Shown here one piece after another: positions 7,760 to 17,126 of a stretch of 64,000 nucleotides of DNA (positions are counted from its first letter, which is position 1; every line of letters begins with the position of its first letter). Source of the DNA: Chryseobacterium soli (lineage in GTDB: Bacteria > Bacteroidota > Bacteroidia > Flavobacteriales > Weeksellaceae); the NCBI RefSeq assembly GCF_000737705.1, contig NZ_JPRH01000003.1, positions 372,001 through 436,000 on the forward strand. The letters are read 5' to 3'. Position numbers and translations under genes: made by a program. The notes under the pieces are model-generated. The model saw only the letters and a program-made list of their open reading frames with translations, was not told the origin of the DNA and ran no database searches.

Positions 7760-9553
7760 GTGAAATCACTTTTCAACATACTATTCATTGTGCTCCTTGC
7801 GGCTGGAAATTTTTCTTTTGCGCAGGATTCTACGCAGGTGGATAAAGTACTTAAATCTGCTTCAAGACTTAAAAAAGCCGTTGATAATAATGATAATAAA
7901 GGAGTTGCTGATACATATGTAGGCATTGCCAATGATTATTACAACCAGGGAAATTATGCAAAAAGCGAAGAATTTCTGGTAAAAGCCAAAAATATCTACC
8001 AGCGTTTAAATGATAAGAAAAATCTTGAAATGGTAACCCGGAAATTGGCTCAGTCACAGGAAAAGCAGAATAAAATAACACCAGCCATCATTAATTACAA
8101 TATGGCTGCGGACATGAATCACTCAGAAAAAAGCAGGGCAGTTAACATCAATGATGCCACAAGACTTTCTTCTCCTACACAGGAACAAAAGGCGGAAGCC
8201 ATTCAAAGTAATATAGACATTAGCCTGAAAGATAATAAAAAAGCGGACCTGGCGGCAAGCTACAGCCAGATGGCGGATATTAATATTCAGGAGAAAAATA
8301 CGCCTAAAGTTGAAGAAAATCTCAATAATGCCTACAAGATCTCAAAAGAAGAGGCACCGCAGCAGGCACTGGAAATCAATCAGAAGCTGACTAATTTTTA
8401 TGTGACGAACAAGAACTTCGACAAAGCGATTGAAGCAAAAAAGAAAGTCCTGAAAGAAGATTTTGTTAAAGATAATTCTCAGGAAAAAGTGAATCAGATT
8501 CAGGAACTGGCAGATATTTATATTAAAAAAGATGATGCAGGAGAAGCGATTGTTTTGTTGAAAAATGCTTATGACATCGCTCTGGAGAAAGGGCATACAC
8601 TGGAAGCCCAGAAAAGTGTAAAACGACTCGACAGTTTATACAATGTTTCCGGAAATACCGATGCTTCGATGAAGTTATACCGTGATTTTCTTGGAAAATT
8701 GCCGGATATTGTTTCCAAAGACAGAAGTCTGATCGATAACAAAATTCTGGAAGATACCGAACAGCGAATTTCACAGCTGGAAAAAGAAAAAGGATTAAAA
8801 GACGAGCTTATCCGGAAGAAAAATGTCTTCAATTATAGCTTAATTGGAGTCCTGATCCTGTTGACAGGATTGATTATTTTTATTTTCAGGACACTCAAAA
8901 AGGTTCAGATCAAAAATAAAAAAATTGCCTTGCAGTCGCTTCGCAGGGAAATGAATCCTCATTTTATTTTTAACAGCTTAAATAGTGTCAATCATTTCAT
9001 AGCCACCAATAACGAACTGGAAGCCAACCAGTATTTAACAAAATTCTCGAAGCTGATGCGTGGAGTGATGGAAAATTCAACCCAGGATTTCATTCCTTTC
9101 CAGCAGGAACTGGATTTGCTTGAAAATTATCTCGCGCTGGAAAAAACACGTTTTGCCGATAAATTCGATTATGAAATTGTGGTCGATGAACATCTGAATA
9201 TGCAGAGTCTTTTGGTTCCAGGCATGCTGGTACAGCCGTTTCTGGAAAATGCCATCTGGCACGGACTCCGCTACAGAACTGAAAAGGGATTTTTAAAACT
9301 GAGTTTTGAAAAAGGTACAAGTGATTTAAAAATTACCGTTGAAGATAATGGAATAGGAATTGAAGAAAGTAAAAAACAGAAAACGCAGCATCAAAAAGCC
9401 AGAGAAGGCAGAGGAATGAAAAATACATTGGAAAGGATTCAGCTGCTTAACGATCTGTATAAAAATAATATTACCTGCGTGATTAAAGATAAAGATCATA
9501 ATAGCGGGGTTTTAGTGACCATCACTATTAATTTAACATCAAATAAACACTAA
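7760..9553 (+). CDS. LytS-type sensor histidine kinase with periplasmic TPR repeats
   Basis: 597 aa, GTG start placed so the product opens with the signal peptide MKSLFNILFIVLLAAGNFSFA. Residues about 30-300 form TPR-like helical repeats, a coiled coil follows, then one membrane helix (about 357-376). The His_kinase domain (PF06580) has the phospho-acceptor box RREMNPHFIFNS with H near 401, and the ATPase domain has EDNGIGIEES and GRGMKN. It would sense through the TPR part outside the membrane and phosphorylate the LytTR regulator encoded two genes on. The stop codon is 1 bp from the next start, so they form an operon. Confidence 0.9.
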   Translation: MKSLFNILFIVLLAAGNFSFAQDSTQVDKVLKSASRLKKAVDNNDNKGVADTYVGIANDYYNQGNYAKSEEFLVKAKNIYQRLNDKKNLEMVTRKLAQSQEKQNKITPAIINYNMAADMNHSEKSRAVNINDATRLSSPTQEQKAEAIQSNIDISLKDNKKADLAASYSQMADINIQEKNTPKVEENLNNAYKISKEEAPQQALEINQKLTNFYVTNKNFDKAIEAKKKVLKEDFVKDNSQEKVNQIQELADIYIKKDDAGEAIVLLKNAYDIALEKGHTLEAQKSVKRLDSLYNVSGNTDASMKLYRDFLGKLPDIVSKDRSLIDNKILEDTEQRISQLEKEKGLKDELIRKKNVFNYSLIGVLILLTGLIIFIFRTLKKVQIKNKKIALQSLRREMNPHFIFNSLNSVNHFIATNNELEANQYLTKFSKLMRGVMENSTQDFIPFQQELDLLENYLALEKTRFADKFDYEIVVDEHLNMQSLLVPGMLVQPFLENAIWHGLRYRTEKGFLKLSFEKGTSDLKITVEDNGIGIEESKKQKTQHQKAREGRGMKNTLERIQLLNDLYKNNITCVIKDKDHNSGVLVTITINLTSNKH

Positions 9554-9554
9554 C

Positions 9555-10277
9555 GTGAAGAAAAGTATACTAACATTCATCTTATTATTATCCTCATTAG
9601 CAGGTATTGTTTCCGGCCAGGAAATCAATGCTGCACGCCTGGAAAAAGTGCTGGAAAATTTAAAACTTGACAAAACAAAAATTAAAGAAGAGTTTTGTAC
9701 AGAAAAGAAAATGCCCAATGCAGAAGATTCTTATATCATCGTTATTCCTGTTTTACAGGGAAAGGAAGAGGAGGATATGTTTACTGTACAGAATTTTATT
9801 TTGATTACAGATGAAAATGGAGCTATTAAAAATAAATATTTCGATCCTGAAGAAATCATTTCTGATGCTATTATGTTGCGTGGGATTACCATAGATACAG
9901 GATTATACAGCATTAGTAACGGAATCCGTGCTTTTGGGGTGAAAACCAATTTTGAAGGCAGCAGCAGACCCAATCCGTATTCTTCAGAAGAAATTTCAAT
10001 GTATTATCCTGATGGGAAAAGTCTTAAAAAAGTTCTTAATAAGTTCAGCTTATATTCAAGCGGCGGAGAATGGGATACCAATTGTGCCGGTGAATTTGAT
10101 GACAGTCGTTCTGTGATTATTGTAGATAAAGCAAAAACGAACAGTTTTACAGATCTTAAAATTAAAACGATATCTACCACCACAAAAAATAAAGTAGTGA
10201 ATGGTGACTGTAAAGACTCTCAAACCTCAAAAACCGGTTACAGGGTTTTACGATTTAAAAATGGGAATTATCAATAA
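9555..10277 (+). CDS. Secreted protein of unknown function between kinase and regulator
   Basis: 240 aa with a GTG start 1 bp after the kinase stop and a clear signal peptide (cleavage after VSGQ). I do not recognise the family. The mature part is acidic at the N-terminus (KIKEEFCTEKKMPNAED) and has three Cys, two of them in the C-terminal half (DTNCAGEFDD, NGDCKDSQ), which could form a periplasmic disulfide. Its place between the sensor kinase and response regulator suggests a sensing or signalling accessory, which is inference only. Confidence 0.75.
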   Translation: MKKSILTFILLLSSLAGIVSGQEINAARLEKVLENLKLDKTKIKEEFCTEKKMPNAEDSYIIVIPVLQGKEEEDMFTVQNFILITDENGAIKNKYFDPEEIISDAIMLRGITIDTGLYSISNGIRAFGVKTNFEGSSRPNPYSSEEISMYYPDGKSLKKVLNKFSLYSSGGEWDTNCAGEFDDSRSVIIVDKAKTNSFTDLKIKTISTTTKNKVVNGDCKDSQTSKTGYRVLRFKNGNYQ

Positions 10278-10313
10278 AATATCATCCGCTATATACTCTC
10301 AAATACCCTGAAA

Positions 10314-11048
10314 ATGAAGATAAAAGCAGTAATCGTAGACGATGAGGTCATTGCAAGAGAAGTGTTAAGGAATTATCTTACCAAATACTGTCCTCAGATT
10401 GAGATCCTTGGCGAAGCAGAAAACAGTAAAGAGGCTGTTACCCTCATTGCAGAAATACAGCCGCAGCTCGTTTTTCTGGATGTGGAAATGCCTTATGGAA
10501 ATGCCTTTGATGTCTTAGAAGCAACCAGTGAATTCTCCTATGAAACCATATTCATTACAGCCTTTTCTCAATATTCTCTGCAGGCACTTAATAAATCTGC
10601 AAGCTATTATATTTTAAAGCCCATTGATATTCAGGAGCTTATTTTGGCCGTTAATAAAGTGGCAGAAAGCATTGAAAAGAAAGAAGAGCTTAACCGAAAC
10701 AAAATTTTACTTGAAAATCTGAAATTAAAACCAGAAAAGCAGCAGCTGATTCTGCCTACATTACAGGGTTTTGATGTCGTGAAAATAGAGGATATTGTAA
10801 GATTGCAGGCAGATGGAAACTTTACCCAGGTGTATCTTACCGACGGTTCAAAGAAAATGGTATGCCGTTTCCTGAAATATTTCGATGACCTGCTTGAAGT
10901 TCCCTTTGTAAGAGTACATCGATCTCATATCATCAATACCAATTTCGTGAGGTCCTATCATAAAAGCGGAACGGCAATGCTTTCCGACCAAACCGAAATT
11001 GAAGTTTCAGGCAGCTTTAAAGACCAGTTTTTAAAAGTTTTTTCCTAG
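10314..11048 (+). CDS. LytTR-family response regulator
   Basis: 244 aa. The receiver domain (1-120) has the acidic pair DDE (9-11), the phospho-acceptor Asp in FLDVEMP (about 55), the switch Thr in FITAFS and the Lys in ILKPIDI. The LytTR DNA-binding domain (about 138-244) shows DIVRLQADGNFTQVYL and FVRVHRSHIINTNFV, both typical. It completes the kinase operon. LytTR proteins bind pairs of 9-bp direct repeats 12 bp apart; such pairs lie at 4859, 5687 and 7674, which makes this protein the likely regulator of those promoters and of its own operon. Confidence 0.92.
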   Translation: MKIKAVIVDDEVIAREVLRNYLTKYCPQIEILGEAENSKEAVTLIAEIQPQLVFLDVEMPYGNAFDVLEATSEFSYETIFITAFSQYSLQALNKSASYYILKPIDIQELILAVNKVAESIEKKEELNRNKILLENLKLKPEKQQLILPTLQGFDVVKIEDIVRLQADGNFTQVYLTDGSKKMVCRFLKYFDDLLEVPFVRVHRSHIINTNFVRSYHKSGTAMLSDQTEIEVSGSFKDQFLKVFS

Positions 11049-11121
11049 AATTTATCTTTCTTTAACATCATAAAGGCATTGTTTTTGAAGATTTATAATA
11101 ACCACAAAAACTTGTATTATT

Positions 11122-11667
11122 ATGAAAAATCTTCACAAAATTGCTATTCCCGTCTCGTTAGGTATTTTAGGTCTTGTGATCTTCAATTCATGTTCTTCAG
11201 GAGGCATTACGAAAGGGGCAACGGCCGTTACGAATTTCAATGCTGAAAAATATTTGGGAAGATGGTATGAAATTGCCCGTTTCGACTACAGATTCGAGAA
11301 AAATATGGACAATGTTACCGCCACCTATACCCAAAATCCGGATGGAACCATCCGGGTAGATAATAAAGGATACGACTACGTTAAAAAAGAATGGAAAGAA
11401 TCCATAGGAGAAGCTAGATTTGTAAAAGATAAAACTGAAGCAAAGTTAAAAGTTTCTTTTTTTAAACCTATTTGGGCAGGATACAATGTCATAGATATCG
11501 ATGAAGATTATCAATATGCTTTGGTAGCCGGAAGCAGTCTAAAGTATCTTTGGATTCTATCCCGTACCAATACCATTCCTGAAAGTATTAAACAGCGTTT
11601 TTTGGAAAAAGCAAAAAAGATCGGATATAGCACAGATGAATTAATCTGGGTGAAACATGATAAATAA
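11122..11667 (+). CDS. Lipocalin (Blc-like) lipoprotein
   Basis: 181 aa. The signal peptide ends in a lipobox (FNSC, Cys about 24). The lipocalin GxW motif is GRWYEIARFD (about 46-55), followed by NVTATYTQNPDGTIRV and a C-terminal LWILSRTNTIPE strand, as in bacterial Blc. These beta-barrel proteins bind lipids or other hydrophobic ligands at the outer membrane and are induced by envelope stress in E. coli. It follows the LytTR regulator by 73 bp; I see no repeat pair in that gap. Confidence 0.9.
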   Translation: MKNLHKIAIPVSLGILGLVIFNSCSSGGITKGATAVTNFNAEKYLGRWYEIARFDYRFEKNMDNVTATYTQNPDGTIRVDNKGYDYVKKEWKESIGEARFVKDKTEAKLKVSFFKPIWAGYNVIDIDEDYQYALVAGSSLKYLWILSRTNTIPESIKQRFLEKAKKIGYSTDELIWVKHDK

Positions 11668-11682
11668 TGATATGCAAAAAGA

Positions 11683-11726
11683 CGAAAGGGCAAATTTGGA
11701 TTCAACAGATTTGCCCTTTCGTTTTT
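11683..11726. terminator. Bidirectional terminator between lipocalin and DUF7832-like gene
   Basis: A perfect 13-bp stem (CGAAAGGGCAAAT / ATTTGCCCTTTCG) flanked by T runs on either strand. It reaches the stop codon of the minus-strand gene. Confidence 0.85.
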
Positions 11727-12198
11727 ACATTTTCTTATATTCTTTCCATTCTTCAAAACGCTGGTCGATGACAGGTTTGATCAGTTCATAGTTTTCGAAA
11801 GTATCTTCAACGTGATAAAAACTTTCATACTCGAAATTATGTTCCTCTGCTTTTTTATCAAAAACAGCTGAATAGTCATCCCCAAAAGAATTGTATTTTT
11901 TCGCGAAACTGGTGTCATCCGTATAATAGTCGCGGGCAAAATGGTTTCCCGATTCATTAAGATCATGCTCCGAAAATTTTTCATCACACAAATCAATCAG
12001 AAATTCTGCTCCGGTCATTTCTTTTCTTTTTACCCTTTCAATTTCATCAGTGGCATCTTCGTTCAGTTCCTCAGATAAAAAATTATTGTTAATGCACCAG
12101 GTAAGAAACATTCCGATATGAGTAGATGCATTTTCTTCAGAGAGATTTTCAGGATATTCTCCACCGTAATGCCATGAGGCATCATCGTATTTCGCCAT
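11725..12198 (-). CDS. Uncharacterised protein, DUF7832-like
   Basis: 157 aa, strongly acidic, cytoplasmic. It opens MAKYDDASWHYGGEYP and continues ASTHIGMFLTWCINN, a pattern I recall from a widespread uncharacterised family (DUF7832), with a later YHVEDTFENYELIKPVIDQRFEEWK block. I know of no proven function. It stands alone between two genes on the other strand. Confidence 0.6.
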   Translation of the reverse strand: MAKYDDASWHYGGEYPENLSEENASTHIGMFLTWCINNNFLSEELNEDATDEIERVKRKEMTGAEFLIDLCDEKFSEHDLNESGNHFARDYYTDDTSFAKKYNSFGDDYSAVFDKKAEEHNFEYESFYHVEDTFENYELIKPVIDQRFEEWKEYKKM

Positions 12199-12319
12199 TT
12201 TAGAATTTTTAATGATAGTTTTAAACAGTATACTCCAAAGATATAAAAAATCGTTTTATGTTGCTGTAACCATAGATTTTTCCGTCATTTGTAAAAAGAT
12301 TTTTTTTCAAAAACTACTT

Positions 12320-13570
12320 ATGGAAAATGCTGTTCTTATTACGATTGGTGATGAAATCCTTTCCGGAAATACAATAGATACCAACTCTAATTTTATTGCA
12401 ACCGAACTTAAAAATATTGGTGTAAAAGTCACCCAGATCTTTACAATTTCTGATGAAATAGAAACCATTAAAAACACCCTGAGGAAAGCCTTTGAAATGG
12501 GAAGCCTGATCATTACTACAGGCGGTCTAGGGCCTACCAAAGACGACAAAACAAAAAAAGCACTAGCCGAGTTTTTCAATGATGAACTTGCTTTGGATGA
12601 GGTCACTTTTAATCATCTTAAAGGCTATATGGAACGAAGAGGACGTATTGAAATCCTGGAGAGAAACCGCGAGCAGGCTTTTGTGCCTACCAAATCTACC
12701 GTTTTCCAAAATCAGTACGGCACGGCGCCCTGCATGATGATGGAGCAGGACGGGAAACTATGTTTCAGTCTTCCAGGCGTACCTTATGAAGTAAAACCCC
12801 TGATTAAGGATCAAATTGTACCTTATTTAAAAAATAAATTCAATCTTAATTATATTACGACAAGAATAATTTCTGTAGTAGGCATTCCCGAAAGTATATT
12901 ATCAGATACTATTGAAGAATGGGAGCTTGCTCTTCCTAAGCATATAGCACTATCTTACCTTCCGATCGGGACGCGTGTAAAACTAAGGCTTACCGCCACA
13001 GGAGAAGACGATCAGGTGTTGCAGCAGCAGCTTGAAGAGGAGATTCAAAAGTTATTTCCATTAATCGGAAATCATATCATTGCAACCGTTGAAGATAAGA
13101 TTGAAAAAATCCTGGGTGAATTATTAACAGAAAGAAAATTAACGATTTCCACTGCAGAAAGCTGTACCGGAGGAGAACTGGCAAAACTGATCACTTCAAA
13201 CTCCGGAAGTTCAAAATATTTTGTGGGGGGTATTGTACCTTATGCGGCAGAAAAGAAAATCCAGATCCTGAATGTTTCCAAAAAGACCATCGATGAGTAT
13301 ACCGTGGTAAGCGAGCAGGTGGCTCAGGAAATGGCAGCAGGATGCCAGCAGTTGTTTGGAACTCATATTTCTTTATCCACAACAGGAGTTGCCGGCCCGG
13401 GGAAAGGAGAGGACGGGAATGAAGTAGGAACGGTATTTTACACTATCAAAATCAATAAAGAAGTTTATAATTATAAGCTGTATATGCCTCATTTAGAAAG
13501 AAATGACTTTGTAGGTTTTGTTTCGCAAAAAATAATTCAGGATTTGGTAGGCATACTTATAAAAGATTAA
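12320..13570 (+). CDS. cinA: CinA-like competence/damage-inducible protein
   Basis: 416 aa from the ATG at 12320; the frame is open to 12212 but the family starts at MENAVLITIGDEILSGNT. The N-terminal MoCF/COG1058 domain (1-170) has GDEILSG and TTGGLGPTKDD; the C-terminal CinA/PncC domain (about 260-416) has STAESCTGGELAKLIT and TGVAGPG. The C-terminal domain is a nicotinamide mononucleotide deamidase in PncC proteins and the N-terminal domain an ADP-ribose pyrophosphatase in characterised CinA. Length is typical. Confidence 0.93.
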   Translation: MENAVLITIGDEILSGNTIDTNSNFIATELKNIGVKVTQIFTISDEIETIKNTLRKAFEMGSLIITTGGLGPTKDDKTKKALAEFFNDELALDEVTFNHLKGYMERRGRIEILERNREQAFVPTKSTVFQNQYGTAPCMMMEQDGKLCFSLPGVPYEVKPLIKDQIVPYLKNKFNLNYITTRIISVVGIPESILSDTIEEWELALPKHIALSYLPIGTRVKLRLTATGEDDQVLQQQLEEEIQKLFPLIGNHIIATVEDKIEKILGELLTERKLTISTAESCTGGELAKLITSNSGSSKYFVGGIVPYAAEKKIQILNVSKKTIDEYTVVSEQVAQEMAAGCQQLFGTHISLSTTGVAGPGKGEDGNEVGTVFYTIKINKEVYNYKLYMPHLERNDFVGFVSQKIIQDLVGILIKD

Positions 13571-13651
13571 GTTTTTTATTTTAATTTTATTTTAATTAAA
13601 TATTACACGGGTTTTCATGCTTTTTGAACACCCTTCGAAAAAATATAAAAA

Positions 13652-16600
13652 GTGGAAAATTCAAAACAGATTTTTCAAACCAATAATAAAAAACGCTGGA
13701 GAAATGTACAGTGGGGCAGCCGTATTTTTATCTTCGTCGCTGTATTGCTTTTTTTGGCATTAGGTTTAATGATGAAATTGGACAGAAGTCCGAAAATCCC
13801 GTTCAAAGAAGACTATAAAGCCGTAATCACGGCGAGTAAGCCTTATCTGCAGGAGAATAAAATTTCTAAAGAATATAAAGGGTTCAGAAATTTTATTTCT
13901 GAAAAAACGATCCATACCAACCTCTCTAAAATTGAAATAGCCAGAGCAGCCAGACTTAAAAATCAAAACAAAAACTGGAATCAGTTTCCGGGCGGTATCC
14001 GCTCTGCATTTTATGTGGCATGGGACCCGCAGTCTTTAATGTCTTTGAAGAGAAATATCAAACACATTAACCTCGTTTTTCCGGAATGGTTTTTCTTAGA
14101 TCCTAAAACAGGAGATTTAAAAACGAATGTAGACCCCGAAGGCTACAAGATTATCAAAAGAACCGGAATTGCTGCCATGCCGATATTGAGTAACAACTCC
14201 GACAGAGAATTCCGTGCAGAAGGATTGGCCCGCGTACTGCAGGATCCGAAAAAAAGAACGCAGCTTATCCAGAAAATTACCCAGCAGTGTAAAAAATTTA
14301 ATTTCAAAGGAATCAATATCGACTTTGAAAACATGAATCTTGATTCTGATGAAAATCTCATTGCCTTTATGAAAGAGCTTTCAGAAACTTTCAAGCAGAA
14401 TCAGCTCCTGGTTTCTATGGATATCATGACCGATAATGACGATTATAATATTGAAAAGCTTAATCCGTACGTTGATTATTTCGTATTGATGGCCTATGAC
14501 GAATATTCTGCTGACAGTGATGCAGGTCCTATTTCATCCCAGAAATGGATTGAATCTCAAACGTCCAAAATTTTAAAGAAAACAACCCCAAATAAAATTA
14601 TTTTGGGATTAGGTGCCTATGGATATGACTGGAGTGTCAATAAAGATGAAAATACCTCAGTAACCTACATGCAGGCTATTACTAAAGCTCATGCAAGCAA
14701 AGCGGTTATCAATTTCAATGATGATACTTTTAATTTGGATTATTCCTATACGGATTCTAATAATAAACTACACAATGTATTTTTCAATGATGCAGCTTCT
14801 ATTTTCAATACCATGCGTTTTTCTTCAGAATATCCGCTGGCCGGAACGGCACTTTGGAGACTCGGAAGTGAAGACAGCCGGGTTTGGAATTTCTATGATA
14901 AAGACCTTAGCTCTGCCGGACTTTCCAACTTTAGTTTTAAAAGTTTAGAGAATGTCAAAGGCCAGACAATGGTGGATTATATTGGTGACGGAGAAGTTCT
15001 GGATGTATTGAATACGCCTCATGACGGGAAAATAGCATTGGAAACGGATGCCAAAGAAAAGATTATCACGGATGAAAATTATGTGACTTATCCCAGCTCT
15101 TATGAAGTGAAAAAATATGGTTCAGCGCCTCAAAAACAATTGGTACTGACTTTTGATGACGGACCGGATGAAACATATACACCTCAAATCCTGGATGTAT
15201 TATCAAAATACCATGTGCCTGGCGCTTTCTTTCTTGTCGGTCTGAATGCAGAACAAAATCTTCCGCTTGTTAAAAGAATCTACCGGGAAGGACATGAGAT
15301 CGGAAATCACACTTTTACCCATGAAAATGTGGCTAAAGTAAGTCCTGAAAGAGCCATACTTGAGTTGAAACTGACAAGACTTCTTATTGAATGTATTACC
15401 GGGCACAGCACGATTTTGTTCAGAGCGCCCTATAATGCGGATTCTGAGCCTACGACTTCAGAAGAGATTATTCCTGTGGCATTGGCAAGACAGCAGAACT
15501 ATCTGGATATCGGGGAAAGCATAGACCCTGAAGACTGGCAGCCTGGGATTAAATCAGATGAAATTGTAAGACGTGTACTGGCAGGAATCAAGCAGGAGAG
15601 AGGAAATATTATCCTGCTGCACGATGCCGGAGGTGATACAAGAGCAGAAACGGTAAAAGCACTTAAAATTCTTATTCCGATGCTGCAGAAACAAGGCTAT
15701 CAATTCACTAATCTGGCGACTATTTTACATAAATCGAAAGCAGAATTGATGCCCGAAATTCCTAAAACAAAGTCATATTATGTTATGCAGCTTAATCTTG
15801 TGCTGGCAACAGCCATCTACGGGATAAGCCATTTTCTGGTTGCTCTTTTTACCATTTTTATTGCCTTGGGATTGATCCGGTTGGTTTTAATGGGCTATTG
15901 GGCATTTAAAGAAAAAAGAAAAGAAAATAAATTGGGTGGTTTTCCGGTATTGGCTTCTTATCCGAAAGTCTCTATCATCGTACCGGCTTATAATGAAGAA
16001 GTCAATATTGTATCCTCATTAAACAGCCTCTTAAAACAGGCGTATCCTAATTTTGATATCATCATGGTGGATGACGGAAGTAAAGATTCAACCTATGAAA
16101 AAGCTAAAGCAGCATTTCCGGATCATCCTAAATTAAAGATTTTCACCAAACCAAACGGCGGAAAAGCCACCGCTTTAAATTTTGGAATTTCCCATACCGA
16201 TGCAGAATATGTAGTATGTATCGATGCCGATACCAAACTGCAGCAGGATGCCGTACAATATCTGATTGGCAGATTCCTGAATGCTGATCCTGAAGAAAAA
16301 ATAGCAGCTGTAGCAGGAAATGTGAAAGTTGGAAATAAAGTCAACTGGCTCACCAAATGGCAGGCGATTGAATATACCACCAGCCAGAACTTTGATAGGC
16401 TTGCTTACGCATATATTAATGCCATTACCGTAATACCGGGGGCTATTGGTGCATTCAAAAGATCAGTTATTGGAGAAGTAGGCGGATATTCATCCGATAC
16501 CCTGGCGGAAGATTGTGATATTACAGTGAAAATTCTAAGAAAAGGATATACTGTTGCCAATGAAAACAGAGCGGTTGCGATCACTGAGGCTCCGGAATCC

Positions 16601-17050
16601 GTACAGCAGTTTTTGAAACAGCGTTTCCGTTGGACTTATGGAATTATGCAGATGTTCTGGAAACAAAAACAGACATTTCTTACCCCCGAATACAAAGGAT
16701 TGGGACTTTGGGCCATGCCGAATATTTTATTGTTTCAATATATTATTCCATTTTTTTCACCGTTGGCGGATGTGCTGATGTTCTTTGGGATTTTATCAGG
16801 AAACGGATCGAAAATATTTACGTATTATCTCCTGTTTCTTTTTGTAGATGCCTCTCTGGCTTTCGCTGCTTTCATCATGCAGAAAGAGAAATTAGGCAAC
16901 CTTTTCTACATTCTTCCCCAAAGATTTGGGTATAGATGGCTGATGTATATCGTGCTGTTCAGAAGTTTAAGAAAGGCTTTGAAGGGAGAAATGCAGGCTT
17001 GGGGATTCTTAAAAAGAACTGGAAATGTAAAAGAGACGGTGGTTTCTTAA
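13652..17050 (+). CDS. GH18 / polysaccharide deacetylase / glycosyltransferase 2 fusion
   Basis: 1132 aa, GTG start, membrane helix at about 23-41. The GH18-like domain (about 100-430) has GINIDFENM with the catalytic Glu near 228. The CE4 deacetylase domain (about 480-690) has TFDDGP (near 499), HTFTH (near 552) and LLHDAGGDT. Two membrane helices (about 706-750) lead to a GT2 domain: VPAYNEE, VDDGS, DAD (near 857), EDCD and QRFRW (near 989), then further helices. This unites a processive beta-glycan synthase with a deacetylase and a hydrolase, as split between PgaC/IcaA and PgaB/IcaB in poly-GlcNAc systems. The polymer is inferred, not shown. Confidence 0.88.
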   Translation: MENSKQIFQTNNKKRWRNVQWGSRIFIFVAVLLFLALGLMMKLDRSPKIPFKEDYKAVITASKPYLQENKISKEYKGFRNFISEKTIHTNLSKIEIARAARLKNQNKNWNQFPGGIRSAFYVAWDPQSLMSLKRNIKHINLVFPEWFFLDPKTGDLKTNVDPEGYKIIKRTGIAAMPILSNNSDREFRAEGLARVLQDPKKRTQLIQKITQQCKKFNFKGINIDFENMNLDSDENLIAFMKELSETFKQNQLLVSMDIMTDNDDYNIEKLNPYVDYFVLMAYDEYSADSDAGPISSQKWIESQTSKILKKTTPNKIILGLGAYGYDWSVNKDENTSVTYMQAITKAHASKAVINFNDDTFNLDYSYTDSNNKLHNVFFNDAASIFNTMRFSSEYPLAGTALWRLGSEDSRVWNFYDKDLSSAGLSNFSFKSLENVKGQTMVDYIGDGEVLDVLNTPHDGKIALETDAKEKIITDENYVTYPSSYEVKKYGSAPQKQLVLTFDDGPDETYTPQILDVLSKYHVPGAFFLVGLNAEQNLPLVKRIYREGHEIGNHTFTHENVAKVSPERAILELKLTRLLIECITGHSTILFRAPYNADSEPTTSEEIIPVALARQQNYLDIGESIDPEDWQPGIKSDEIVRRVLAGIKQERGNIILLHDAGGDTRAETVKALKILIPMLQKQGYQFTNLATILHKSKAELMPEIPKTKSYYVMQLNLVLATAIYGISHFLVALFTIFIALGLIRLVLMGYWAFKEKRKENKLGGFPVLASYPKVSIIVPAYNEEVNIVSSLNSLLKQAYPNFDIIMVDDGSKDSTYEKAKAAFPDHPKLKIFTKPNGGKATALNFGISHTDAEYVVCIDADTKLQQDAVQYLIGRFLNADPEEKIAAVAGNVKVGNKVNWLTKWQAIEYTTSQNFDRLAYAYINAITVIPGAIGAFKRSVIGEVGGYSSDTLAEDCDITVKILRKGYTVANENRAVAITEAPESVQQFLKQRFRWTYGIMQMFWKQKQTFLTPEYKGLGLWAMPNILLFQYIIPFFSPLADVLMFFGILSGNGSKIFTYYLLFLFVDASLAFAAFIMQKEKLGNLFYILPQRFGYRWLMYIVLFRSLRKALKGEMQAWGFLKRTGNVKETVVS

Positions 17051-17126
17051 TTTTATGTAAATTTGTTTTCGTTAAAAAGTAACAAATAATTAAAAGACTA
17101 TACATATTGTATAAATTGTTATCATA

